Notes: a model not told the origin generated them from the sequence alone. DNA of 64,000 nt from Verrucomicrobiota bacterium (GCA_024233345.1 JACKPT010000015.1:1-64000), one strand, 5' to 3'; positions 17,048 to 25,815 are shown, counted from the first letter of the stretch. Made by a program: numbers and translations.

Positions 17048-18120
17048 AAATCGCGGTGGCGTGTGGAGGAACCGGCGGGCATATCTTTCCCGGATTAGCC
17101 ACGGCCCAGGTTTTGGCCGACCGGGGTCACGAGGTGACGCTGTGGATGGCGGGCAAAGATGTGGAGGCGCAAGCCCTCGAAGGCTGGCCGGGGCGCACCA
17201 TCCAGGTTCCGGCCCAGGGGTTCCCCACGCGCTTTTCCCTGCGCGGGGTCCAGTCGGCATGGAGTCTGGCCAAAGCAGTGCGAACGGTACGGAGGTTGAT
17301 GATCAAGGAACAACCCGAAGTTCTGCTCGCCATGGGCAGTTATGCTTCGGTGGGGCCGGTGGGAGCGGCCATCTCCCTTCGCATTCCCTATGTGTTGCAT
17401 GAGGCCAATGTCGTCCCCGGGCGTGCGATCAAATTCTTTTCCCGGCGGGCCGGGGCAATCTGCGGCTGCTTCGAGGAAACCCGCTATTATTTGCGGGGCC
17501 GGGATCTCATCATTACCGGGATGCCGCTGCGCCGTCCGGTGGTGGAAGCCGCCAGACGCCATGCCCCTCATGCCGGGGGAAAGCATTTTCACCTTTTGGT
17601 CATGGGCGGCAGTCGCGGCGCGCACGCCCTGAATGAGTTGATTTCGGAAGCGCTGATCCATTTGCATCGGCGTGGGGTGGGGATCGAGGTCACCCACCTC
17701 ACCGGTACCGAAGACGAGATGTGGGTGGAAAACCGCTATGATACGGCCGGTCTGCTCCATACCGTGCGGGCCTTTACCAACCGGATCGAAGATCTCTACG
17801 CCCGGGCGGATTTTGCGATTTGCCGTTCCGGAGCTTCCACCTGCGCCGAACTGGCGGCCTTTGCCCTGCCGGCCCTGCTGGTGCCTTTCCCGTTTGCGGT
17901 GAAGAATCACCAGATGGCCAATGCCCGTGTACTGGAAAAAGCCGGAGCGGCGGATGTGGTCCCCGAATCCGATCTCACGGTGGAATGGCTCACGACCTAC
18001 ATCGAGCGGATGTGCCGGGTGGAGGAGCGTCGGATCAGCATGGCGCGCGCGGCTGCGGAGTGGGCCTACACGGATGGCGCGGAGCGACTGGCCGACCAGG
18101 TGGAGCGACAGGCTCGATGA
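17044..18120 (+). CDS. murG: UDP-N-acetylglucosamine--N-acetylmuramyl-(pentapeptide) pyrophosphoryl-undecaprenol transferase
   Basis: A 358-residue protein of normal MurG length. The N-terminal glycine loop IAVACGGTGGHIFPGLATA contacts the lipid I pyrophosphate, and a second loop VMGGSRGAHALNELI together with FAICRSGASTCAELAAF forms the UDP-GlcNAc site. It adds GlcNAc to lipid I to make lipid II on the cytoplasmic face of the inner membrane. The start is fixed by the ATGA overlap with ogt and the immediately following conserved MKIAVACGG. The end overlaps murC in the same way. This is part of a reduced mur block (murG-murC-ddl). Confidence 0.96.
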   Translation: MKIAVACGGTGGHIFPGLATAQVLADRGHEVTLWMAGKDVEAQALEGWPGRTIQVPAQGFPTRFSLRGVQSAWSLAKAVRTVRRLMIKEQPEVLLAMGSYASVGPVGAAISLRIPYVLHEANVVPGRAIKFFSRRAGAICGCFEETRYYLRGRDLIITGMPLRRPVVEAARRHAPHAGGKHFHLLVMGGSRGAHALNELISEALIHLHRRGVGIEVTHLTGTEDEMWVENRYDTAGLLHTVRAFTNRIEDLYARADFAICRSGASTCAELAAFALPALLVPFPFAVKNHQMANARVLEKAGAADVVPESDLTVEWLTTYIERMCRVEERRISMARAAAEWAYTDGAERLADQVERQAR

Positions 18121-19550
18121 CCACAGCCATCCGGCACCGGAATTCGGAAGACTGGCGCCGCCAAACCGAGGCAGTACTCGGTTATCTGGCTTCGCCTGCC
18201 TATCGGGCGGTCCATTTTGTCGGGATTGGCGGAGTGGGCATGGCCGGGCTGGCCCATCTCATGCACGAGGCTGGGTATGAGGTCACCGGTTGCGATTTGC
18301 TGGAGGGGCCGACCATCCAGTGGCTGCGTGGCCAGGGCATCCCCATCCAGATCGGACATGAAGCAGATCATTTACAGGGGCCTGCGTCCTGGGTGGTGCG
18401 AAGTCCGGCGGTGCCGTTGCATCATCCGGAATTGGTCGAAGCGGCCGCACAGCAAATGCCGGTCATTGACCGGGGCGCTTTACTGCCCGCCTGGATGCAC
18501 CGTTATGCCCGCTCGATCGCGGTGGGCGGAACCCATGGGAAGACCACCACCGCCTGCATGATTCTGCACATCCTCGAAACCCTGGGGGTGGCGTCCGCCT
18601 ATGTTATTGGCGGCCTGCCTGCCGGTCATTCCGGAGTGGCCGGGGGAGGGGGGCTGGATGTCCTGGTCGCGGAAGCGGATGAAAGCGATGGCAGTCTCGC
18701 CCTGTACAAGCCTACCGTGGCCGTCATCACCCATACCGAACTGGATCATGTCGATTACTATCCCACCGAAGCCGACCTCCACCACGTGTATCGCACCGTG
18801 ATTGGCCAGGCCAGGGTTGCTTCGGTGATCCCGGTCGAGGCGGCCGAAGATCTGGCCACCCCGGGAGTGGATGTACGCACCTTTGGTCTTTCGGAAGCTG
18901 CGCACTACCGGGCGATGGCATTGGAACAAAATGGAGGGCAGGGCATGCACTTCTCCTTGATCCAGGATGGCGCACAACCTTTGCCCGTGTCGGTCTCGGC
19001 GGGAGGGAAACACAATGTGTTGAATGCCCTCGCCGCGCTGGCGGCGGTGGATGCGCTCGGTCTCGATCGGGTCGCGGCGGCGGCCGCGCTCGCCTCGTTC
19101 CGACTGCCCGGGCGCCGGTTTGATGTGGTGCTGGAAGCCAGGGGAATCACCGTGGTGTCGGACTACGCTCACCACCCCACCGAAATCCATGCATTGCTCG
19201 AGCAGGCCCGGCAATGGGGGGCGAAAAGAATTCTCGGGGTCTTTCAACCTCATCGCTACAGCCGGACCCGCCAGTTTGCCCGCGAATTTGCCGGGGCGCT
19301 GCGCGGTCTCGATGGTATTGGACTGGTACCGGTGTATAGCGCGTCGGAGCCGTTTGTCGATGGGGGCCGATCCGAGGATCTGTATGCGACCATGCGATCC
19401 ATGGGCATCCATCATGTCGTCTTATATGACTCCCTCCCCGACGCTTGGAAAGCGATCCGGGCGGACCTGATGGAAGGCGACCTCCTGTTGGTCATCGGGG
19501 CGGGGGATGTCGAAAAAATAGCCGTCTGGGCTGCGGATGAATTGGCATGA
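18117..19550 (+). CDS. murC: UDP-N-acetylmuramate--L-alanine ligase
   Basis: A 477-residue protein. The N-terminal Rossmann motif is VGIGGVGMAGLAHLM, and the ATP-binding P-loop GTHGKTTTA lies at about residues 138-146. Conserved TELDHVDYY and DYAHHPTEIHALLEQARQWG of the C-terminal domain are present, as is HRYSRT. It adds L-alanine to UDP-MurNAc, the first amino-acid step in peptidoglycan stem synthesis. The N-terminus is about 25 residues longer than in E. coli. The start overlaps the murG stop (ATGA at 18117). Unlike the common order murG-murC-murB-ddl, no murB lies between this gene and ddl. Confidence 0.96.
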   Translation: MTTAIRHRNSEDWRRQTEAVLGYLASPAYRAVHFVGIGGVGMAGLAHLMHEAGYEVTGCDLLEGPTIQWLRGQGIPIQIGHEADHLQGPASWVVRSPAVPLHHPELVEAAAQQMPVIDRGALLPAWMHRYARSIAVGGTHGKTTTACMILHILETLGVASAYVIGGLPAGHSGVAGGGGLDVLVAEADESDGSLALYKPTVAVITHTELDHVDYYPTEADLHHVYRTVIGQARVASVIPVEAAEDLATPGVDVRTFGLSEAAHYRAMALEQNGGQGMHFSLIQDGAQPLPVSVSAGGKHNVLNALAALAAVDALGLDRVAAAAALASFRLPGRRFDVVLEARGITVVSDYAHHPTEIHALLEQARQWGAKRILGVFQPHRYSRTRQFAREFAGALRGLDGIGLVPVYSASEPFVDGGRSEDLYATMRSMGIHHVVLYDSLPDAWKAIRADLMEGDLLLVIGAGDVEKIAVWAADELA

Positions 19551-19560
19551 GAGAAACACA

Positions 19561-20451
19561 ATGAACAAACGATTTCGGCGGATAGCGGTATTGATGGGGG
19601 GGCCTTCCAGCGAGCGGGAAATTTCTCTCGCTTCGGGTCGGGCGGTCGCCTCGGCATTGACCGGGTTGGGGTATGAAGTTACGCCGGTGACCCTCGCGGA
19701 TGATCAGGTGGATCTGCCGGGGGACACCGAGGCGGTATTCATCGCCCTGCACGGCGCGTTTGGTGAAGATGGTCAGGTGCAATCGATCCTGGAAGCGCGG
19801 GGTATACCGTTTACCGGGTCGGGTTCCGCTTCGAGCCGGCTGGCATTTGACAAACTGGAAACCAAGAAAGTGTTGGAGCGGTGCGGCATTCCCACCCCGC
19901 CTTATGAAATGCTGGGCGCCGGTCAACCTCCAACCTTGTCGCTCCCTCTGGTGATCAAGCCGCCCCGCCAGGGTTCCAGTATCGGTATCCATATCGTCAA
20001 GGAGTCGACGGCATGGACTGCGGCCTGCGAGCATGCCCTGTCTTTTGGACCTGATGTGATGGTGGAAGCCTTCATTTCTGGACGGGAGCTCACGGTGGGG
20101 GTGATCGACCGCCAAGTCCTGCCGATCGTGGAAATTCGCGCACCGGAGGGGAACTACGACTTTCAGGCCAAATACACCAAGGGGATGACCGAGTACCTGT
20201 GCCCCGCGCCTTTGCCGGATGCGGTCACCCGGACCCTGCAGCAGATCGCGCTGGATACCTTTGACGCCCTCGGTTGCCGCGGGCTCGGACGTGTGGATTT
20301 CCGGCTGACCGAGGCGAATGAACCCTACGTGCTTGAGCTCAACAGCATTCCAGGTTTCACCGAGACCAGCCTCCTCCCCAAAGCGGCCAAAGCGGCCGGA
20401 ATCGATTTTCCCGATCTGTGCGAGCTGGTGTTGAATCAGGCCCGATGCTGA
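19561..20451 (+). CDS. ddl: D-alanine--D-alanine ligase
   Basis: A 296-residue ATP-grasp protein. Motifs: VLMGGPSSEREISLASGRAV at the N-terminus, FIALHGAFGEDGQVQ, GIPFTGSGSASSRLAFDK, LVIKPPRQGSSIGI (ATP-binding lysine loop) and the C-terminal VLELNSIPGFTETSLLPKAA. It makes the D-Ala-D-Ala dipeptide for peptidoglycan. The start chosen is the ATG at 19561, about ten bases after murC and following GAGAG; an ATG at 19537 overlapping murC would add eight residues. No ftsQ, ftsA or ftsZ follows, so the dcw cluster is truncated here. The next gene is a cupin. Confidence 0.95.
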   Translation: MNKRFRRIAVLMGGPSSEREISLASGRAVASALTGLGYEVTPVTLADDQVDLPGDTEAVFIALHGAFGEDGQVQSILEARGIPFTGSGSASSRLAFDKLETKKVLERCGIPTPPYEMLGAGQPPTLSLPLVIKPPRQGSSIGIHIVKESTAWTAACEHALSFGPDVMVEAFISGRELTVGVIDRQVLPIVEIRAPEGNYDFQAKYTKGMTEYLCPAPLPDAVTRTLQQIALDTFDALGCRGLGRVDFRLTEANEPYVLELNSIPGFTETSLLPKAAKAAGIDFPDLCELVLNQARC

Positions 20452-20515
20452 CGCCGCCGGTTGCGCGGCCAAGGGCATCCTTGTCTTTCCGTGGGGAGAC
20501 GGTTAGTCTCTCCGC

Positions 20516-21019
20516 ATGTCGCGCGTGGAAAAACTGGTTGAAGAACTGAATTTGGAGCCCCATCCGGAAGGCGGCTTTTATCGCGAAGTCTATCGTTCCG
20601 AGGCCACGATCCGCCGCGATGCCGCCGCCTTGGGGTTTGCCGGCGAGCGTGCCTGTTCAACCAGCATCTATTTCCTGCTTCCCGGCTTCACCTTCTCCGC
20701 CTTCCACCGTATCCGAAGCGATGAATTGTGGCACTTTTATGAGGGCAGTCCGCTGGTGCTTCATGTCATTACCGAAGCGGGGGCGTATCGTGAGATTCGG
20801 CTCGGACCACCTGACTCCGGCGGCTGCTACCAGATCATGGTGCCCAAAGGTCATTGGTTTGCCGCACGCTGTGTCGACCCCAACGGTTTTTCGTTGGTTG
20901 GGTGCACGGTGTCGCCGGGCTTTGATTTTGCCGATTTTGAACTGGCGGACCGAAAGGCTTTATCCGAACGGTATCCCGCCCATCAACCGCGGATCACCGA
21001 ATTGACGAGGAGTGCATGA
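20516..21019 (+). CDS. Cupin-fold protein of the DUF985 (Cupin_5) family
   Basis: A 167-residue protein matching the cupin_5/DUF985 pattern: LVEELNLEPHPEGGFYREVY at the start, TSIYFLLPGFTFSAFHRI, then DELWHFYEGSPLVLHVI with metal- or ligand-binding His/Glu, PKGHWFAARC, and a VSPGFDFADFELADR tail. Members are single-domain beta-barrels, some with suggested sugar-related roles, but the reaction is unknown. The start is taken at the ATG of 20516 just after a 64-base gap from ddl. The stop overlaps the glycosylase gene by four bases. Confidence 0.88.
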   Translation: MSRVEKLVEELNLEPHPEGGFYREVYRSEATIRRDAAALGFAGERACSTSIYFLLPGFTFSAFHRIRSDELWHFYEGSPLVLHVITEAGAYREIRLGPPDSGGCYQIMVPKGHWFAARCVDPNGFSLVGCTVSPGFDFADFELADRKALSERYPAHQPRITELTRSA

Positions 21020-21768
21020 CCCACCATCCCCCAAAAAAGAAGGATATCTTTGACGCGGTCATCGACTATGTGCAGTACCTGCAGACCGAGGATACCGCCT
21101 CCGCCGAAGTGTCGGTGGAGCGGCTTACCGCCTTTCGCCAGGCCCTGTCCTCGAATCGGTCGGGAGGGGGCGGATCCGCTCCCGCTTCGGGGGGAGGATT
21201 GGCCGGGGTTGCCGCCCGGGTCGCGGCCTGCCGCAAGTGCCCCTTGGGTCAAACCCGGACCAATACGGTGCCGGGGCAGGGGAGCGCCACCCCGGAAATC
21301 ATGTTTGTCGGGGAAGGTCCGGGGGCGGATGAAGACGCCCAGGGATTGGCATTTGTGGGCCGGGCCGGCCAGTTGCTGACCAAGATCATCGCGGCGATGG
21401 GCATGACCCGTGACGAGGTGTTCATCGGGAATATTGTCAAATGCCGTCCTCCCGGAAACCGGGTGCCGTCTCCCGAGGAAATGGAGGCTTGTCTTCCCTA
21501 CCTGCATGAACAGATTGATCTCCTCAAACCCAAAGTGATCATTTGCTTGGGGGCCACTGCGGTCAGAGGCCTGTTTGGTGGGGATTTACCCGGCATCACC
21601 AAGATTCGCGGCCAATGGCGAAGTTATCAAGGCATCGATACCATGCCCACCTACCACCCGGCCTTCCTGTTGCGCAATCCCCCCGCCAAACGGGATGTCT
21701 GGAACGATATGAAAGAGGTGCTGCGCAAACTCGGTCGATCCGTCCCCGAACCCAAGGGGAAGGACTGA
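21016..21768 (+). CDS. Uracil-DNA glycosylase, type 4 (iron-sulfur)
   Basis: A 250-residue protein. After a poorly conserved, Gly/Ser-rich N-terminal about 60 residues comes the family-4/5 UDG core: CRKCPLG (Cys72, Cys75), FVGEGPGADEDAQGLAFVGR (uracil-binding motif A), LTKIIAAMGM, IVKCRPPGNRVPSPEEMEAC (Cys143, Cys159), and PTYHPAFLLRNP (motif B with the conserved His). The four cysteines with the C-x2-C and C-x15-C spacing are those that bind the 4Fe-4S cluster. It excises uracil from DNA, starting base-excision repair. The N-terminal extension resembles those of DNA-polymerase-related UDG proteins, but no polymerase domain is present. Confidence 0.94.
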   Translation: MTHHPPKKKDIFDAVIDYVQYLQTEDTASAEVSVERLTAFRQALSSNRSGGGGSAPASGGGLAGVAARVAACRKCPLGQTRTNTVPGQGSATPEIMFVGEGPGADEDAQGLAFVGRAGQLLTKIIAAMGMTRDEVFIGNIVKCRPPGNRVPSPEEMEACLPYLHEQIDLLKPKVIICLGATAVRGLFGGDLPGITKIRGQWRSYQGIDTMPTYHPAFLLRNPPAKRDVWNDMKEVLRKLGRSVPEPKGKD

Positions 21769-21803
21769 AGCAGTGTCCCTCCCGACACCCGACACCTTCT
21801 TCC

Positions 21804-22757
21804 ATGTCTTCCGAACTCCATGAATGGATTGTGCCGCCCGAGGAATATTCACCGGGCCGGTTGGATCGCTGGCTGGTGGCCCATGCTCCTGAACATTCCC
21901 GCGCCAAGTGGCAGGAGTTGATCCGTGGCGGACAGGTGACGGTCAATGGGCAGGCGGCCAAACCCAATCACACCTTGCGAACCGGGGACGGTATCCGTGC
22001 GGTCATTCCTCCACCGTTACCGACCGAGGTGGCGGCCGAGAACATACCGCTCAATGTGGTCTATGAAGATGAGGATCTGATTGTCATTAACAAGCCCCCG
22101 GGTATGGTGGTGCATCCGGCACCGGGGCACGCGGGCGGGACCCTGGTCAATGCCCTGCTGCATCACGTCACCGATCTGCAGGGGATCGGCAACGAGCTGC
22201 GACCGGGCATTGTCCACCGGCTCGACCGGGAAACTTCGGGCCTGTTGGTGGCCGCCAAGCACGAAAGGGCCTTGTTTCAACTGGCCCGCCAGTTCAAAGC
22301 CCGGGAAGTGCGCAAGGAATATGTGGCTCTCGTCTGGGGGCGGACTCGGGATATTCGCGGCACCATCGCCGAACCGATTGGCCGCGATCCGCGGAATCGG
22401 AAAAAGATGAGCACCCGCGCACCGGCAGGGCGGGCGGCTGTCTCTCACTTTACCGTCCTCAAGCGATACGAGTCCTGTACCCTGGTCCGGGTGACCATCG
22501 AAACCGGACGGACCCACCAGATCAGGGTCCACATGGCCCACCTAGGCCACCCGGTGGTCGGCGATACCCTCTACAGCCGCCGAAGCCATCCCATCCTGCC
22601 GGTACCGGCGACCCGCCAATTGCTGCATGCGGAAAAACTCAGTTTCACCCATCCGGTAACCGGAATGGAGATCGCCCTCACCGCCCCGATTCCCGAAGAC
22701 TTCAAGCGGGTGCTGGACGCCCTCGATGCTTCAGGGGGTGGAAAAGGCACAACCTGA
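21804..22757 (+). CDS. rluD: Pseudouridine synthase, RluA/RluD family
   Basis: A 317-residue protein. The start at the ATG of 21804 gives a normal RluD-type N-terminus with an S4 RNA-binding domain (about 17-80, RLDRWLVAHAPEHSRAKWQE, GQVTVNG). The catalytic domain contains NKPPGMVVHPAPGH and HRLDRETSGLLV with catalytic Asp141, then RKEYVALVWG, and GRTHQIRVHMAHLGHPVVGD. RluD modifies uridines in helix 69 of 23S rRNA. The exact target of this member (RluA, C or D) is not certain from sequence, although S4 plus length favours RluD. It ends the long co-directional run and is followed by a terminator-like hairpin. Confidence 0.93.
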   Translation: MSSELHEWIVPPEEYSPGRLDRWLVAHAPEHSRAKWQELIRGGQVTVNGQAAKPNHTLRTGDGIRAVIPPPLPTEVAAENIPLNVVYEDEDLIVINKPPGMVVHPAPGHAGGTLVNALLHHVTDLQGIGNELRPGIVHRLDRETSGLLVAAKHERALFQLARQFKAREVRKEYVALVWGRTRDIRGTIAEPIGRDPRNRKKMSTRAPAGRAAVSHFTVLKRYESCTLVRVTIETGRTHQIRVHMAHLGHPVVGDTLYSRRSHPILPVPATRQLLHAEKLSFTHPVTGMEIALTAPIPEDFKRVLDALDASGGGKGTT

Positions 22758-22781
22758 TCACGCAGATTTGATTCCTGACCA

Positions 22782-22808
22782 TCCGTGCCTTCAGCACGGA
22801 TATTTTTT
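22782..22808 (+). terminator. Terminator-like hairpin after rluD (first module of a hairpin block)
   Basis: TCCGTGC and GCACGGA form a perfect seven-base-pair stem around a five-base loop, followed by TATTTTTTG. Lying 24 bases after the rluD stop, it fits an intrinsic terminator. The same module heads the second hairpin block at 25538 without the full T tract. Confidence 0.55.
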
Positions 22809-23035
22809 GTTTCGCCCTTTACCCAGGGCTGCGCCCTGGGCTATCGATTGTTGCCCCGTTGGGGCCAATGTTGGCTCCGGCAGTCGCACCGCGAGCCTGC
22901 GGCGGTGACCCGCCGTTGGGGCAAGCGGCGATCCCCACCGTGCCAAAGGCACGGCATTGGTCAGCCCGGTGCGAAGCGCCGGGGGGGCAGTCTCCCCTAA
23001 TTCCCGCGTGCTGACGGCACGCCACCCGCGGCCAT
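22782..23035. repeat. Hairpin-module block, copy 1 (REP-like)
   Basis: About 250 bases made of at least seven short inverted repeats with 3-5-base loops: 22782-22800, 22822-22840 (CCCAGGGC/GCCCTGGG), 22853-22865 (GCCCC/GGGGC), 22884-22894, 22938-22954 (CCGTGCC/GGCACGG), about 22966-22982, and about 23007-23021. The same modules occur in the same order at 25538-25795. The block is free of stops in several frames, which creates apparent small ORFs that I regard as spurious. It lies directly beside the REP-associated transposase gene. Confidence 0.85.
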
Positions 23036-23046
23036 CGCAACCAAGA

Positions 23047-23517
23047 TTAATCCCAAACATACCGCTCATCGTATGCGATCCGGTGTTTTTCCAGAAATTG
23101 TCGGTATTCCTCTTGAAAGGTCATTCGCCGATGATGCTCTTCCTGGTTCTCAATATAGGTCTTCACCCTGGAGATGTTTGACTCACTTACCGAGAAGACC
23201 GCATATCCCTTTTGCCACTGAAACTTCGTCAAATTCGGATCCTTGGCTTCGGGTTGCTGTGATTTGATCCAGGCAGAAGATTCCTGCTTCAAAACTTGAA
23301 CCACATGGGCAACGGATTCTGTCCGGGAAAGGAGAAACAGCACATGAACGTGATCGATCACCACGCGGGTGGTGAGGGATGGAGATCCGAGCTTGGTGAG
23401 AATGCCGACCATATATCCCTCGGCAGCGATCCGGAGTTCAGGATACGCCAAGGCCCTTACCCGGTTCTTAGTACTGAAGGTTAGGTGCAGGGCAATGCTC
23501 GATAAAGATTGTGGCAT
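23047..23517 (-). CDS. REP-associated / IS200-like Y1 HUH transposase (RAYT)
   Basis: A 156-residue protein of the IS200-like transposase superfamily. The metal-binding HUH motif is DHVHVLF (His56, His58), and the catalytic tyrosine lies in TYIENQEEHH (Tyr121, with Gln125), followed by the typical tail TFQEEYRQFLEKHRIAYDERY. All key residues are intact and no frameshift is seen. Such single-domain enzymes act on single-stranded DNA hairpins, and RAYT members are linked to spread of REP palindromes. Here the stop codon lies about 12 bases from the end of hairpin block copy 1, and more copies lie beyond the neighbouring IS. The gene is single-copy in this window and not obviously part of a transposable IS. 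Confidence 0.88.
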   Translation of the reverse strand: MPQSLSSIALHLTFSTKNRVRALAYPELRIAAEGYMVGILTKLGSPSLTTRVVIDHVHVLFLLSRTESVAHVVQVLKQESSAWIKSQQPEAKDPNLTKFQWQKGYAVFSVSESNISRVKTYIENQEEHHRRMTFQEEYRQFLEKHRIAYDERYVWD

Positions 23518-23541
23518 GATATGTTCCTTTGGGGTGGAAAC

Positions 23542-23562
23542 TAACCCGGATTCGACAGTTAC
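23542..23562 (+). repeat. IS left terminal inverted repeat
   Basis: Core TTCGACAGTTAC (23551-23562) preceded by TAACCC. Pairs with 25510-25530. Confidence 0.85.
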
Positions 23563-23693
23563 CGCCTTAACCCGACAAATTTTCGGGTTGTTTTTGTGAA
23601 ATCACTTGTAAATCGTCGCTTGAATTTCTGAAACGCGATGTAGTGGAGAATTGGGGGGTTGCGCGAATCGGCTGGCGGTTTGAACATGAGGTC

Positions 23694-25505
23694 ATGTTTT
23701 TACGATCCAACCGCAAACGGACCAACGGCGAAACCTATGAATACTGGACGCTGGTGGAATCTGTGCGCACCTCACGCGGCCCGCGCCAGCGAACGGTTGC
23801 CACGCTGGGAAAGTTGCCGGGACTTGACGAGGACGAGCGGGCTGGATGGGAGGAGATCACTCGCCTGCTCGACGGAAGGGGTCGACCGCAGGCCGACCTC
23901 TTTGAAGAGCCCTGCCCGCCTCCTCCGGAGTGGGCGCAGGTCGACCTGGCTGGAGTTCGCGTAGAACGGGTCCGTGATTTTGGGAGCGTGTATGTGGCCC
24001 TGGCCCTATGGCGGCGTCTCGGCCTTCACCGATTTTTTGAAGACCATGTCCGGTCCGGACGTGAACAGATCGACTGGGCAACGGTCGCGTGTATCCTGAG
24101 CATCGGGTCGTTTTGTTCACAGGGATCGGAGCTGGCGTTAAGCGATTGCTGGTATCGCAAAACCGCTTTGGACGACCTTCTGGGGGTCGATGCTGACGAT
24201 GTATATGACAACCGTCTCTATCGGGGCCTTGATGAGCTGCTTCCGCTTCGTGAGGATCTGTTCACTCATCTTCGGGAACGCTACGAAAGTCTGTTTGGCG
24301 CCCGCTTCGAGTTCCTCCTCTACGACATCACCAGCACCTACTTTGAAGGCCAGTGTGAACGGAATCCTCAGGCGCAGCGGGGATACAGCCGGGATAACCG
24401 CTCCGACTGTAAGCAGGTCTGTATCGGCCTGGTGGTCACCCCCGAAGGCCTTCCTCTGGCGTATGAAGTCTTCGCGGGCAACCGTGCCGATGTCACCACG
24501 GTCGAAGACATCGTGGATCTGATGGAAAGCAAGTATGGGCGTGCACAGCGGATCTGGGCGATGGACCGGGGCATGGTCAGCGAGGACAACCTGGACTATC
24601 TCCGGGAGCGAGATGCTCTGTATATCGTCGGCACGCCGAAAGCCCGGCTGAGGAAGTTCGAGACAGAGTTGCTGCAAGCCGATGACTGGCATGCCGTGGA
24701 AACCGGCGTGGAGGTTAAACTGGTCGACCATCCCGACAGACAGGGGCAGGAACGATACGTTCTGTGCCGAAGCCTTGCGCGTCACGAAAAGGAAGCGGCG
24801 ATGCTCAACCGCCAGCGCGATCGGCTGCGAACCAAGCTTCTGCAGATCGATGCCTCACTGAAGAAGCGTCCCCAAAAGCTTGAGGCGGTGGGCAGACGGA
24901 TCGGCAAATGGATGGGGCGCAATACCGCAGCCGAGAAGGTCTTTGAGGTGGAGGTCATCGCCGAGTCCGGCCTGGCCGTTGGGTTGTGTATCGAAGAAGA
25001 CGAAAGCAAGCTGGACTGGGCGCAGGCATCCCAGGGGGCGTATTTACTCAGAACGAACTGTCAGGAAGCCGATCCGGTAAAACTCTGGAAATGGTACATC
25101 CACCTGACCGAAGTGGAGGATGCCTTTCGAACGAGTAAATCTGATCTGGGCCTGCGCCCGGTGTACCACCAGCGCGAAGACCGGGTGCAGGCCCATATCC
25201 TGGTCTGCTTCCTCTCTTTGGTGCTGTGGCGGAGCCTGGAGATGTGGATGAAATCCAAAGGGTTGGGAACCTGTGCCCGTAAGGCCCTCAAGGAGCTCGA
25301 AACCATCCGCTCCATGGATGTAATCCTTCCGGTAAAAGACAAAGCAGAGGTCCGTCTGAGACTGGTCGCCAAGCCCGAAAAACTGGCGGCTGATCTGCTG
25401 GCTTATCTGGACCTGAAACTACCTTCCCGTCCAAAACAAATCGAAAATGTAGTGGAGAAAACAGGTGGGCAGAGGTCGAGTTGCTTAGGAAATATCGAAT
25501 TTTAA
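23694..25505 (+). CDS. IS1634-family DDE transposase
   Basis: A 603-residue transposase if started at the ATG of 23694 (MFLRSNRKRTNGETYEYWTL, the conserved N-terminus). Frames upstream to 23643 exist but are not conserved in style. The catalytic triad is visible: Asp211 in LLYDITSTYFEG, Asp291 in AMDRGMVSEDN, and a Glu (473 or 475) in LTEVEDAFRTSKSDLGLRPV, followed by the Y-x-H-Q-R-x-x-R-V-x-A-H-I signature. The large insertion between the second Asp and the Glu matches IS4-supergroup/IS1634 architecture. No frameshift or internal stop is seen, so the element looks recently active. Transcription is toward the second hairpin block. Confidence 0.93.
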   Translation: MFLRSNRKRTNGETYEYWTLVESVRTSRGPRQRTVATLGKLPGLDEDERAGWEEITRLLDGRGRPQADLFEEPCPPPPEWAQVDLAGVRVERVRDFGSVYVALALWRRLGLHRFFEDHVRSGREQIDWATVACILSIGSFCSQGSELALSDCWYRKTALDDLLGVDADDVYDNRLYRGLDELLPLREDLFTHLRERYESLFGARFEFLLYDITSTYFEGQCERNPQAQRGYSRDNRSDCKQVCIGLVVTPEGLPLAYEVFAGNRADVTTVEDIVDLMESKYGRAQRIWAMDRGMVSEDNLDYLRERDALYIVGTPKARLRKFETELLQADDWHAVETGVEVKLVDHPDRQGQERYVLCRSLARHEKEAAMLNRQRDRLRTKLLQIDASLKKRPQKLEAVGRRIGKWMGRNTAAEKVFEVEVIAESGLAVGLCIEEDESKLDWAQASQGAYLLRTNCQEADPVKLWKWYIHLTEVEDAFRTSKSDLGLRPVYHQREDRVQAHILVCFLSLVLWRSLEMWMKSKGLGTCARKALKELETIRSMDVILPVKDKAEVRLRLVAKPEKLAADLLAYLDLKLPSRPKQIENVVEKTGGQRSSCLGNIEF

Positions 25506-25509
25506 CCCC

Positions 25510-25530
25510 GTAACTGTCGAACTTGGGCTA
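25510..25530 (-). repeat. IS right terminal inverted repeat
   Basis: GTAACTGTCGAA at 25510-25521 followed by ...GGGCTA, the reverse complement of the left end with a few mismatches. Confidence 0.85.
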
Positions 25531-25537
25531 AGCGAAT

Positions 25538-25795
25538 GCCGTGCCTTCAGCACGGATATATTTTGTTTCGCCCTTTACCCAGGGCTGCGCCCTAGGCTAT
25601 CGACTGTTGCCCCGTTGGGGCCAATGTTGGCCACGGCAGTTGCGCTGCGAACCTGCGAAGGTGACCCGCCGTTGGGCCACGCGGCGATCCCCACTGTGCC
25701 AAAGGCACGGCATTCGTTAGCCCGGTGCGAAGCGCCGGGTATTCATCGTGCCCAAGATTCCCGCGTGCTGAAGGCACGCCATTCGCCTCGCGAGC
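25538..25795. repeat. Hairpin-module block, copy 2
   Basis: Nearly the same sequence and module order as 22782-23035, same orientation. Several differences keep base pairing: the module read TCGC...GCGA in copy 1 reads TTGC...GCGA here, keeping a wobble pair. It begins with the CCGTGC/GCACGG hairpin and ends with CGTGC/GCACG around 25763-25777. No gene is supported inside it. Confidence 0.85.
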
Positions 25796-25815
25796 ATACG
25801 AGCGGTATCCTAACG

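Larger units (their letters stand above)
23542..25530 (+). mobile_element. Complete insertion sequence, IS1634-type
   Basis: About 1.99 kb element bounded by imperfect terminal inverted repeats. The left end has TTCGACAGTTAC at 23551-23562, and the right end has its reverse complement at 25510-25521. The match extends outward through TA(A/G)CCC to 23542 and 25530, and inward through TTAA. It carries one intact transposase gene. It has inserted just upstream of the RAYT gene, between hairpin blocks. I could not see a short target-site duplication; IS1634-family duplications vary widely in length. Confidence 0.85.

Noticed and set aside
18117..20451. MurC-Ddl fusion as in Chlamydia
   Set aside because: The two proteins are separate frames with a stop between them and an independent start with its own upstream purine stretch.
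22726..23069. Several overlapping small open frames on both strands
   Set aside because: They lie inside the hairpin block, which is stop-free in many frames; sequences are biased and repeat at 25592-25978, so they are repeat artefacts.
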